Shown: in pieces, positions 1 through 6,286 of the stretch
Numbering within the stretch: the first letter of the stretch is position 1
Layout of the letters: each line of letters begins with the position of its first letter
DNA from: Verrucomicrobia bacterium UBA3214
GTDB lineage: Bacteria > Verrucomicrobiota > Kiritimatiellia > RFP12 > UBA1067
Assembly (NCBI GenBank): GCA_002363575.1
Contig: DEWI01000162.1
Coordinates: 600 to 7,767, forward strand
Direction of reading: 5' to 3'
Length of the DNA: 7,168 bases
Made by a program: the position numbers and the translations under genes
The notes under the pieces: generated by a model
What the model was told of the DNA's origin: nothing
What the model saw: only the letters and a program-made list of their open reading frames with translations
Database searches by the model: none

Positions 1-35
1 GATATCTGTTGTTTCATGGAGCATAATATACTCCA

Positions 36-57
36 CATTCCGGTTTTACTCGCTACA
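36..57 (+). repeat. Direct repeat copy 1 (CATTCCGGTTTTACT...)
   Basis: This 22-bp unit is identical to the copy at 170-191 except for one base (A versus G after the TTTT run), so 21 of 22 positions match. It lies in the gene-free region upstream of nfo. I do not recognise the repeat family. Confidence 0.7.
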
Positions 58-169
58 CCGAGACGGACGCCCCCATGAGGGGCGCATGGTTCCCTTCCTT
101 ATCCTTCCACAATTGACATCTTCGAAGCGAAATCCCTCGCTGAAGCCCGCTTAACAAGCCCTTGCCCGC

Positions 170-191
170 CATTCCGGTTTTGCTCGCTACA
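170..191 (+). repeat. Direct repeat copy 2 (CATTCCGGTTTTGCT...)
   Basis: Second 22-bp copy, 21/22 identical to 36-57. Its inner part CCGGTTTTGCTC (174-185) can pair with GAGCGAAACCGG at 355-366. The single non-Watson-Crick position would be a G-U wobble in RNA. Confidence 0.7.
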
Positions 192-192
192 G

Positions 193-207
193 CATTCCGG
201 TTTTGCT
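193..207 (+). repeat. Direct repeat copy 3, partial
   Basis: The first 15 bases (CATTCCGGTTTTGCT) match copy 2 exactly. The sequence then diverges to TTCACC. It follows copy 2 after only one base, so copies 2 and 3 are a tandem pair of about 23-bp period. Confidence 0.65.
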
Positions 208-387
208 TTCACCGCGACAGGGGGCACCATGTTTTTTGCACGTCCGGCATTTGCCTCCCGTCTGCCGGATTTCGGCGCGGAGCACGCCGGGAAGCGCCTC
301 GTTTTCGGAGGAAAGCGCACGCAAAACAAGCAAATGCCGCCGCTCTGCTTTTTGGAGCGAAACCGGCGCCCCGGAAAGGCGAAATTA

Positions 388-396
388 TGGTAAAAT
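388..396 (+). promoter_or_regulatory. Possible extended -10 promoter for nfo
   Basis: The sequence TGGTAAAAT matches the extended -10 pattern TGnTAtAAT with one mismatch and stands out as AT-rich against its surroundings. No good -35 hexamer lies 16-18 bp upstream. A start of transcription near 403 would give nfo a leader of about 80 nt. This is a motif match only. Confidence 0.3.
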
Positions 397-481
397 ATGC
401 GGCCGTCGAGTTTGACGCATCGTCCGCGCGGGCCGCGGCACGAAGCAAAGACGCCAGAAGACCGCTACAGCTAGTCCAGAC

Positions 482-1318
482 ATGAAAATCGGTTGCCATC
501 TTTCATCGAGCGGCGGCTATCTCGCAATGGCGCAGACGGCCGTCTCCATTGGAGCCAACGTCTTCCAGTTCTTCACGCGCAATCCGCGCGGAGGCGCGGC
601 AAAGCCGCTCGATCTCGAGGACGTCCGCGCTTTTAGCGCCTACGCGGCGGAGAATGGCATCGGCCCGATACTGGCGCACGCGCCGTACACGCTGAACGCC
701 GCCGGCGCCGACGAAAGAGTCCGCGCGTTCGCCGAAGCGACGATGCTGGACGACTTGAAACGCCTGGAGAAGACGCCGGGAGCGCTCTACAATTTCCATC
801 CGGGCTCGCATGTCGGGCAAGGCGAAGAGGCCGGGATAGAGCTGATTTCTTCGATGCTCCTGCGCGTATTCGATGCGCTGGGCGGGAAGTGCGAGACGAC
901 CGTGCTGCTGGAAACCATGGCCGGCAAAGGAAGCGAAATCGGCGGGAAATTCGCCCATCTTCGCGCGATAATCGACCGCACCGCGCTGCCGCTCGGCGTC
1001 TGCCTCGATACATGCCACGTCTGGGATGCGGGCTGCGACATCGCGGAGGATCTCGATGGCGTGCTGGAGCGCTTCGACGGCGAAATCGGCCTCGAGCGCC
1101 TCAAGGCGATCCATCTCAACGATTCCATGAACGTCCGCGGCGCGCGCAAAGACAGGCATGAAAAGATCGGCAAAGGGAAGATCGGCCTGGACGCGCTCGC
1201 CGGCGTGATCAACCATCCGCGCCTGCGCCATCTGCCCTTCTATCTCGAAACGCCTTGCGACCTGCAAGGCTACAAAGAGGAAATAGCGCTGCTCAAGAGC
1301 CTTGCCGAAAACGCCTGA
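482..1318 (+). CDS. nfo: Endonuclease IV (AP endonuclease)
   Basis: This is a 278-residue protein, the usual length for endonuclease IV, which cuts DNA 5' of abasic sites and removes blocked 3' ends in base-excision repair in the cytoplasm. The TIM-barrel metal ligands of the family are all visible by motif: H66 (AHAPY), H106 and H110 (NFHPGSH), E144 (LLET), D176 and H179 (LDTCH), H211 (IHLND), D224/H226 (KDRHE) and E256 (LETP). The three-zinc site therefore looks intact. The ATG at 482 begins the conserved opening [12 protein letters not shown], so the start is well placed, although no Shine-Dalgarno sequence is evident. It is the first gene of the cluster and is separated from panC by 51 bp, so it may be co-transcribed with it. 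No frameshift or missing residue is seen. Confidence 0.96.
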   Translation: MKIGCHLSSSGGYLAMAQTAVSIGANVFQFFTRNPRGGAAKPLDLEDVRAFSAYAAENGIGPILAHAPYTLNAAGADERVRAFAEATMLDDLKRLEKTPGALYNFHPGSHVGQGEEAGIELISSMLLRVFDALGGKCETTVLLETMAGKGSEIGGKFAHLRAIIDRTALPLGVCLDTCHVWDAGCDIAEDLDGVLERFDGEIGLERLKAIHLNDSMNVRGARKDRHEKIGKGKIGLDALAGVINHPRLRHLPFYLETPCDLQGYKEEIALLKSLAENA

Positions 1319-1369
1319 CTCGCGCTGCCGACGACATTTTCCAACCAATTGCGAAAAGAGAGCAAGACA

Positions 1370-2179
1370 ATGAAAATATTCAGAGAACCGGAAGAACTTC
1401 AAGCATGGAGCCGCGAGCGCAGGCTCGCAGGCGCGCGCATAGCCCTCGTGCCCACGATGGGCTATCTCCACGAAGGCCACATCTCGCTCATCGAAGCCGC
1501 GAAAAAACGCGGCGCCGACGAAATCGTCGTTTCCGTCTTCGTCAATCCCGTCCAGTTCGGGCCGAACGAAGACTACGAAAAGTATCCGCGCGACGAACAG
1601 GCGGACCTCGCCAAATGCCGCGACGCCGGCGCGACGGCGATCTTCTTCCCGACACCGGAAAACATGTATCTGCCGCACCACAGCGTCTATATCGTCGAGG
1701 AAGAGCTTTCCAAGGGGCTTTGCGGCGCGCGCAGGCCCGGGCACTTCCGCGGCGTCTGCACTGTAGTCGCAAAGCTCTTCAATCTCGCCCATCCCGTCTT
1801 CGCGGTCTTCGGGCAGAAGGACTACCAGCAGGCGCAGATAATCAAGCGCATGGTCCGCGATCTCAATTTCGACATCGAGATAGTCGTCTCGCCGATCGTG
1901 CGCGAGCCTTCGGGGCTCGCGAAAAGCTCGCGCAACACCTACCTCTCGCAGGAAGAAAAAGAAGCCGCGCTCGCCATCTCCCGCGCGCTCGCCGATCCCG
2001 TCTCGACGGCGGCGATCGCCGCGCAGCTGGAAAGCGCCGGCCTGAAAGTCGATTACGTCGAATGCGTCGATGCCGAGACGCTCGAGCCGCGCGAAAAAAT
2101 CGCGCCCGGGACGTGCGTGCTCGTCGCCGCCTACGCGGGCAAGACGCGACTCATCGACAACCGTGTCATAGAGGCGTAA
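1370..2179 (+). CDS. panC: Pantothenate synthetase
   Basis: A 269-residue pantoate-beta-alanine ligase, which joins pantoate and beta-alanine with ATP in the last step of pantothenate (coenzyme A precursor) synthesis. Visible family motifs: PTMG at 28-31, the nucleotide-binding HEGH (H34-H37), VNPxQF at 59-63, FGxKDYQQ at 148-154, and the KSSRN element at 185-189, which plays the KMSKS-like role. Lys185 stands where many homologues have Met (AMSSRN). The segment between about 200 and 225 is shorter than in the usual 280-residue family member, so one C-terminal helix is trimmed. I chose ATG 1370 because it begins the conserved MKIF opening and has a purine-rich AGAGAG about 8 nt upstream. A TTG at 1349 would add seven unsupported residues. 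It ends 16 bp before maf-queH. Confidence 0.95.
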   Translation: MKIFREPEELQAWSRERRLAGARIALVPTMGYLHEGHISLIEAAKKRGADEIVVSVFVNPVQFGPNEDYEKYPRDEQADLAKCRDAGATAIFFPTPENMYLPHHSVYIVEEELSKGLCGARRPGHFRGVCTVVAKLFNLAHPVFAVFGQKDYQQAQIIKRMVRDLNFDIEIVVSPIVREPSGLAKSSRNTYLSQEEKEAALAISRALADPVSTAAIAAQLESAGLKVDYVECVDAETLEPREKIAPGTCVLVAAYAGKTRLIDNRVIEA

Positions 2180-2195
2180 GCGCGGCGCGCACGCG

Positions 2196-3272
2196 ATGGA
2201 AAAGCGTTTGATACTTGCAAGCGGCAGTCCGCGCAGGGCGAAAATACTGCGCGCTCTGGGCGTCGCGTTCGAAGTCGTGAAGACCGATGCGCCGGAAATC
2301 TCCCTCCCGGAGGATCCGGAGCGCACCGTGCGCGAAAACGCGCTCGCGAAATTCGAGGTTTGCCGCGATGCGCCAGGCTCCGCGGGCGCGCACATTCTCG
2401 CGGCCGACACCATCGTCTGGATGGACGGCAGAATCTACGGCAAGCCGCGCGACGCCGCCGAGGCCAAGGATTTCCTGCGCGAGCTTTCAGGGCGCACGCA
2501 CCGCGTCTTCACCGGCATGGCGTTCGACGGCGATACGCGCATCGCCACGAGCGACGTGACGCTCCGCGACCTCTCCGAGGAGCAAATCGACGAATACATA
2601 CGCCGCGTCAATCCGATCGACCGCGCCGGCGCCTACGATATCGACGAATCCGGCGATCTAGTCGTGGAAAGCTGGGCAGGCTCCTACGAAAACATAATGG
2701 GGCTGGCCACCGAGCCGCTCGCCGCGTGGCTGGGCGACGGCATCGCGCGCGGGATTCTTCTGCACACGTGCTGCGGGCCGTGCGCGAGCGCCTGCGTGCC
2801 TCGCCTCGCCGCGGCGGGGCGCCGCCCTGTAATGTTCTTCTCCAACTCGAACATCGACACGAAAGAAGAATTCCAAAAGCGCCTGCACGCCGCGCGAATC
2901 GTCGCCGCCGGCAACGGCGCGGAACTCGTCTGCGACCGCTACGACCACGCCGACTGGCTGGAAAAGGTCGCCAAAGGCTTCGAAGACGCGCCGGAGAAAG
3001 ACGCGCGCTGCGCGCGGTGCTTTCGCTACAATCTCGAGCGCACGGCGCAATATGCCGCGGCGCACGGCTTCGACGCCTTCGCAACTTCGCTGACGGTAAG
3101 CCCGCACAAGCCGAGCGCGCTCGTCTTCGCCGCGTCGGCCGACAGCCGCTTCGAGAAGATCGATTTCAAGAAGCGCGACGGTTTCAAGGAATCTCTCGAG
3201 CGCTCCGCCGCGCTCGGACTGTACCGCCAAGACTACTGCGGCTGCGAATTCTCGAAAAGGAAGGCGACATGA
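2196..3272 (+). CDS. Fused Maf nucleotide pyrophosphatase - QueH epoxyqueuosine reductase
   Basis: A single 358-residue frame carries two complete enzymes. Residues 1 to about 183 are a Maf-type nucleoside triphosphate pyrophosphatase, which removes non-canonical or modified nucleotides. Motifs are LASGSPRR (8-14 region), AADTIV (69-74), GKP (82-84), DRAGAYDID (142-150) and GSYENIMGL (162-170). Residues about 186-358 are QueH (PF02677, formerly DUF208), which reduces epoxyqueuosine to queuosine in tRNA. Motifs are LLHTCCGPC with C192, C193 and C196; the C272/C275 pair; LTVSPHK (299-305); and LYRQDYCGC with C348 and C350, so the Fe-S and iron ligands appear present. No Met lies at the junction (LGDGIARGILLHTCC), so QueH cannot easily start separately. 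A separate QueH would begin only a few residues before LLHTCC. The ATG at 2196 opens the Maf domain directly. It overlaps the next gene by 4 bp. Confidence 0.92.
   Translation: MEKRLILASGSPRRAKILRALGVAFEVVKTDAPEISLPEDPERTVRENALAKFEVCRDAPGSAGAHILAADTIVWMDGRIYGKPRDAAEAKDFLRELSGRTHRVFTGMAFDGDTRIATSDVTLRDLSEEQIDEYIRRVNPIDRAGAYDIDESGDLVVESWAGSYENIMGLATEPLAAWLGDGIARGILLHTCCGPCASACVPRLAAAGRRPVMFFSNSNIDTKEEFQKRLHAARIVAAGNGAELVCDRYDHADWLEKVAKGFEDAPEKDARCARCFRYNLERTAQYAAAHGFDAFATSLTVSPHKPSALVFAASADSRFEKIDFKKRDGFKESLERSAALGLYRQDYCGCEFSKRKAT
3258..3264 (+). promoter_or_regulatory. Shine-Dalgarno site of the folB-like gene
   Basis: AGGAAGG lies 4 nt before the ATG at 3269 and inside the last codons of the QueH domain. 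It is the clearest ribosome binding site in the cluster and fixes the start of the folB-like gene, which otherwise lies in a long frame open far upstream. Confidence 0.6.
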
Positions 3273-3673
3273 TCCTGCTTCTCGACTCGATAGAAATGGA
3301 CTGCATCATCGGCGAGAGGCCGGACGAGCGAACGCGCCTCCAACGCCTCCGCGTCGATCTGGAAATCGCGACGGACGATCGCGCGGCGGAGACGGACGAG
3401 CTGGACGACGCCGTGGACTACGTGGCGCTAGCCGATGCCGTGCGCGCGCGCCTCGTCGAAGCCAAATGCAAGCTCATCGAGCGCGCCGCCGCTCTGTGCG
3501 TCGAGACCGCGCTCTCGTTCCGCGGCGTTGCGAGCGCGACGGCGCGCGTCGAGAAAACCGGCGCGATTCCCGGCCTGCGCGCGGCGACAGCAGTGTTTTC
3601 CGCGCGCCGAGACTCCGCCGGCGAACGCGCCCAGGCGCGTTCCCGCGGCGCAACCCCCGCGAAACAACGATAG
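3269..3673 (+). CDS. folB: Dihydroneopterin aldolase family protein (FolB/FolX-like)
   Basis: A 134-residue member of the dihydroneopterin aldolase/epimerase family, which acts on dihydroneopterin or its triphosphate in folate or monapterin synthesis. Family landmarks are the opening ILLLDSIEMDCIIG, E20 in the position of the substrate-region Glu (IG plus five), Q25, the VDLE strand, E71 in KLIERAA (the pterin-anchoring Glu), and K96 in VEKTGAIPG (the catalytic Lys). Residues from about 116 to the end are an Ala/Arg/Gln-rich tail beyond the usual roughly 120-residue length. The ATG overlaps the TGA of maf-queH as ATGA, which indicates translational coupling. The next gene starts 7 bp after its stop. 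FolB (aldolase) and FolX (triphosphate 2'-epimerase) are hard to separate by eye. The FolM-like domain downstream leaves FolX open as an alternative. Confidence 0.85.
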   Translation: MILLLDSIEMDCIIGERPDERTRLQRLRVDLEIATDDRAAETDELDDAVDYVALADAVRARLVEAKCKLIERAAALCVETALSFRGVASATARVEKTGAIPGLRAATAVFSARRDSAGERAQARSRGATPAKQR

Positions 3674-3680
3674 GCCGCCG

Positions 3681-4562
3681 ATGGAAACGCGCGAAGACAG
3701 GAAAGCCGCGGCGGCCATGCCGGATGTGGACGAAGCCACTGCCGCGCTCCTGCGCGGGCTGGCGGAGAAATACGAAACGCGCGAATTCCTCGCCGCCGAC
3801 CCTTCGCGGTTCATGCACGAAGTGGAAGGAGATGAAAATCGCGAGGCCGCCGCATTCATCGCCTCCGCGCTGAGCTTCGGCGCAAGATCGCAATTCATGC
3901 CGCGCATCTCCCTCGTCGTGCACGATTGGGCGCATGGCCGCGTGGACGATTGGATACGGCGGGGGAAATTCGCCGCCAACCTCGCGCGCGACGGCGAACG
4001 GTGCTTCTACCGCTTTTTCACCGAAGGGGATTTTCGCGCGTTTCTGGACGAGTACAGAAGCCTCATGGACGAATGGGGATCGCTGGGCGCCTTCTTGCGC
4101 AGACGCGCCGCGCAGTCGCGCTGCGGATTCGGCGGCGCCGAAGCCGTAGCGGCGATATGCGCGCGCTTCGGCGAAGGCTCGTGCGGCGTCGTGCCGCGCG
4201 ACGCCAGCTCGGCATGCAAGCGCGTATGCATGTTTCTGCGCTGGATGGTGCGCGCGCCTTCGCCTGTCGATCTAGGGCTGTGGAAAGATTTCATCGATCC
4301 GGCGTCGTTGGTCATGCCGCTAGATACGCATGTCGTCGCCCAGTCGCTCCGTCTCGACCTCATGCGCTCGAAAGCATCCTCGTTCGCGGCGGCGCGCCGC
4401 CTTTCCGCCACTCTCGCAAAGGCTTTCCCCGGCGACCCGCTGAAAGCCGATTTCGCGCTTTTCGGCCTCGGCGTCGATCCATCTTCGAAGGCGGCGGCGA
4501 AAGCCCCTCGCCCCTGCCGCGCCGGTGCGCAACGCGCATTGCAGCAGTCCCATGCAAGCTAA
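3681..4562 (+). CDS. TIGR02757 family protein (DUF2400), function unknown
   Basis: A 293-residue protein of the TIGR02757/DUF2400 family, whose biochemical role is not established. The signature blocks are clear: an N-terminal EFLAADPSRF (35-44) and AAAFIASALSFGAR (56-69); KRVCMFLRWMVR (180-191); MPLDTHVV (212-219); and DPLKADFALFGLGV (252-265). The helical pattern with an Asp-x-His-Val segment recalls helix-hairpin-helix DNA glycosylases, but that is only a resemblance. I chose ATG 3681, 7 bp after the folB stop. ATG 3717 (MPDVDEAT) is an alternative and has AGGAAAG about 9 nt upstream. No motif precedes residue 14, so either start keeps the domain. The C-terminus runs 11 bp into the murI frame. 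Residues 266-293 look like an unconserved tail. Confidence 0.88.
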   Translation: METREDRKAAAAMPDVDEATAALLRGLAEKYETREFLAADPSRFMHEVEGDENREAAAFIASALSFGARSQFMPRISLVVHDWAHGRVDDWIRRGKFAANLARDGERCFYRFFTEGDFRAFLDEYRSLMDEWGSLGAFLRRRAAQSRCGFGGAEAVAAICARFGEGSCGVVPRDASSACKRVCMFLRWMVRAPSPVDLGLWKDFIDPASLVMPLDTHVVAQSLRLDLMRSKASSFAAARRLSATLAKAFPGDPLKADFALFGLGVDPSSKAAAKAPRPCRAGAQRALQQSHAS

Positions 4563-5934
4563 CGCCACATCCTCTTCGCCTGTCGGCTTTTTCGATTCCG
4601 GACGCGGCGGGCTTTGCATTCTCGAAGCCTTCAGAAAGCTCGCGCCGCGCGAACCGACGGTGTACATCGCCGATTCCGCGAACTGCCCGTACGGAAATAA
4701 AAGCGCCGGCGAAATACTGGCGCTTTCGCGCGCGAATGCACGGCGGCTTCTCGAGAATTTCGGCTGCAAGATGATCGTCGTAGCCTGCAACACGGCGACA
4801 GCCGCGGCGATCGACTCCCTGCGCCGCGAATTTCCGGACACCCCGTTCATCGGCATAGAGCCGGCCGTCAAACCCGCCGCCATGCGCTCGCGAAGCGGCA
4901 TCGTCGGCGTTCTTGCGACGGCGGGGACGTTTTCCGGCCGCCTCTACAACGAGACCAAGGCGAAGTTCGCGCGCGACACTACCGTCATCGCCACTGTCGC
5001 CGACGAATTCGTCACGCTTGTCGAAGAAGGCCGCACGGACGGCCCGGAGGTGGAAGAGGCCGTACGGCGGCGTCTTGCGCCCCTGCTGGACGCCGGCGCG
5101 GACAATATAGTACTCGGGTGCACGCACTTCCCGCATCTGCGAAAAGTCATGGAACGCATCTGCGCCGGGAAAGCAGAAATTGTCGATCCCGCGCAGGCTG
5201 TAGCCAGGCAAGCCGTCCGCGTCCTCGCCAAACACTCGCTCGGCGCGAAACGCGCAGACCGCACGCCGCTCGACTTGCGCTTGAACACCCGCCGGACGCC
5301 GGACGCCGCCGCGCCAGCGCGCAGCGTTCTCGTTACCGGCGGAGTCAGGAGAATCGGGCGCGCCATCGCCGACAGGCTGGCCGCCGCGAATTGGCGCGTC
5401 CTGCGCGCTTCGCATCGCGACGATCCGCTGGCGGATATAACTTGCGATCTGGCGAGCGACGGCGCGGCGGATGCGCTTTTCGCCGCCGCCACCGCCCTTC
5501 TCGGCAGCCCGCCGGCGGCGATCGTAAACAACGCGGCCGTCTATCCAGGCGAAGAAGACGAAGCCTGGCGCGTAAATGCCGCCGTCCCGATTCGCCTTAC
5601 CGAAGCAATGGCGGAATCCTCGCAAGGCGGCGCGGTGGTGAATATACTGGACGCGGCTGTCGCAAGCGGCCGCGCCGAAACGCGCGCGGAATTCAAGGCG
5701 TATGAACGCGCCAAGCAAGCGCTGCATCGCGCGACTCTCGAAGACGCCGCGCGCTTCTCCGGCCGCTTGCACGTATATGGAGTCGCGCCCGGCCCCGTGC
5801 TCGCCCCTGAGGCAGTCCACGAAAAAGCCCGCCTCTCCCCTGGCCAGACTCGCCGCACCCCCGCAGATGTTGCCGATACCGTGCTACGCATGCTTGAATC
5901 CCGCCCGGCATCCGGCGCAATAGAAATCGTCTAA
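4552..5934 (+). CDS. murI: Fused glutamate racemase (MurI) - pteridine reductase-like SDR
   Basis: One 460-residue frame. Residues 11 to about 230 are glutamate racemase, which makes D-glutamate for peptidoglycan: FFDSGRGG with D15/S16, CPYGNKS (45-51), catalytic C79 in ACNTA, GIEPAVKPA (101-109), and C190/H192 in LGCTHFP. The 111-residue gap between the two cysteines is that of the family. Residues about 257-460 are an NAD(P)-dependent short-chain dehydrogenase: the cofactor motif TGGVRRIG (262-269), NNAA (326-329), and Y384xxxK388. The cofactor motif has Arg at the sixth position (TGxxxRxG) and Asp367 replaces the usual catalytic Ser. Both features are typical of PTR1/FolM pteridine reductases. 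The SDR part is short (about 204 residues) and ends at SGAIEIV, without the usual DGG tail. ATG 4552 is preferred over GTG 4525; it overlaps the DUF2400 stop by 11 bp. No internal Met precedes the SDR domain. Confidence 0.9.
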   Translation: MQANATSSSPVGFFDSGRGGLCILEAFRKLAPREPTVYIADSANCPYGNKSAGEILALSRANARRLLENFGCKMIVVACNTATAAAIDSLRREFPDTPFIGIEPAVKPAAMRSRSGIVGVLATAGTFSGRLYNETKAKFARDTTVIATVADEFVTLVEEGRTDGPEVEEAVRRRLAPLLDAGADNIVLGCTHFPHLRKVMERICAGKAEIVDPAQAVARQAVRVLAKHSLGAKRADRTPLDLRLNTRRTPDAAAPARSVLVTGGVRRIGRAIADRLAAANWRVLRASHRDDPLADITCDLASDGAADALFAAATALLGSPPAAIVNNAAVYPGEEDEAWRVNAAVPIRLTEAMAESSQGGAVVNILDAAVASGRAETRAEFKAYERAKQALHRATLEDAARFSGRLHVYGVAPGPVLAPEAVHEKARLSPGQTRRTPADVADTVLRMLESRPASGAIEIV

Positions 5935-5968
5935 CCGGCTCGCCCTACTCCCGCATCCCTTTTATCTT

Positions 5969-5997
5969 AGAGGCAATTGCAAAACCTCCCCTTTTTT
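5969..5997 (+). terminator. Weak possible terminator after the cluster
   Basis: GAGG (5970-5973) and CCTC (5985-5988) could form a short stem, followed by CC and six T residues at 5992-5997. The stem is only 4 bp with an 11-nt loop, so this is weak. Its placement 35 bp after the last stop of the cluster is the main argument. The same bases also form a candidate insertion-sequence end. Confidence 0.3.
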
Positions 5998-6000
5998 AGC

Positions 6001-6027
6001 CGTGTAGAACGTGTAGATCGTGCAGAA
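6001..6027 (+). repeat. Three tandem 9-bp repeats (CGTGTAGAA type)
   Basis: CGTGTAGAA, CGTGTAGAT and CGTGCAGAA follow each other directly without gaps. Seven of nine positions are the same in all three. They lie between the end of the murI-SDR gene and the short transposase-like frame. Function unknown; they could be a protein binding array or simple slippage. Confidence 0.6.
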
Positions 6028-6079
6028 TCGGGATTGTCTGCGAATTGAGGCGGACAGAGGAGGCCAGAGCGGCGAAACT

Positions 6080-6286
6080 ATGGACGAGAAAGACGAAATC
6101 GGGCCGGAAACACGGTTTGCGAGCCACTGGCTGACAATCCAGCCGCGTCTCTTTCCGGAATGGGAGAGAGAAATGGAGCGTCGAGATCTTGAGGAACTGG
6201 AAAAGCGCGAAGCGGAAGCCGCAGCGAGGCATAAGGCCAAGCGCGTTAGCAGAGCATCGCGGCAGAAGCCTGCTCGACCGCGATGA
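6080..6286 (+). CDS. Short frame with transposase-like N-terminus, probable remnant
   Basis: A 68-residue frame from ATG 6080; a GTG at 6020 would extend it to 88 residues. Residues about 11-25 (RFASHWLTIQPRLF) match the N-terminus of the minus-strand transposase at 6246-6887 (HFSSHWLTIQPSLF). At DNA level the shared part differs mainly at third codon positions (CAC/CAT, ACA/ACG, ATC/ATA, CAG/CAA), so the likeness is at protein level and both copies were once translated. After that the two diverge. This protein continues with a Glu/Arg-rich, probably helical stretch (PEWEREMERRDLEELEKRE) and a basic tail. AGAGGAGG at 6056-6063 is a purine-rich site, but 16 nt from the ATG is too far for an ordinary ribosome binding site. 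The 3' end overlaps the antisense transposase end by 41 bp. It is most likely a truncated copy of a related transposase; a small functional protein is not excluded. Confidence 0.4.
   Translation: MDEKDEIGPETRFASHWLTIQPRLFPEWEREMERRDLEELEKREAEAAARHKAKRVSRASRQKPARPR

Larger units (their letters stand above)
1..481. other. Gene-free upstream region with repeats and hairpins
   Basis: I see no convincing gene in this stretch. Frames that are open here (for example 162-485 on the plus strand and 209-499 on the minus strand) have low-complexity Arg/Ala-rich translations, no ribosome binding site and no recognisable motif. What it does hold: a family of CATTCCGGTTTT-type repeats at 36-57, 170-191 and 193-207; an inverted degenerate copy at 355-366; a 6-bp stem CGCCCC/GGGGCG with a 5-nt loop at 68-84; a 7-bp stem TCCGGCA/TGCCGGA at 243-269; and a possible extended -10 element at 388-396. 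It reads as the intergenic region upstream of nfo, perhaps including the tail of an upstream transcription unit outside the window. Confidence 0.6.

Noticed and set aside
68..84. CGCCCC/GGGGCG hairpin as an intrinsic terminator
   Set aside because: The stem is good but is followed by CATGG and mixed pyrimidines, with no T-run on either strand.
113..118. Perfect TTGACA -35 hexamer
   Set aside because: The bases 16-18 bp downstream (around CTCGCT) bear no resemblance to a -10 box, so no promoter is called.
36..207. Repeats as a CRISPR array
   Set aside because: There are only two full units and one partial, spacing is irregular (about 134 and 23 bp), and no cas gene is present in the window.
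162..485. A plus-strand frame of 107 codons ending just inside nfo
   Set aside because: The composition is low-complexity and basic, no ribosome binding site precedes it, it contains the repeat copies, and no motif is visible.
503..2413. A 636-codon open frame on the minus strand opposite nfo, panC and maf
   Set aside because: It runs antisense to three clearly recognisable genes. Its translation is Arg/Ala-rich without any motif, and long antisense frames are expected where third positions are very GC-rich.
2360..3268. Upstream extension of the folB-like frame
   Set aside because: The frame is open far upstream, but that part is antisense-like Arg-rich translation over the Maf-QueH gene. 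The real start at 3269 has a good ribosome binding site and opens directly with the FolB fold.
4360..5820. A 486-codon open frame on the minus strand opposite murI-SDR
   Set aside because: It is an antisense shadow of a gene with intact catalytic motifs, and its translation matches no family pattern I recognise.
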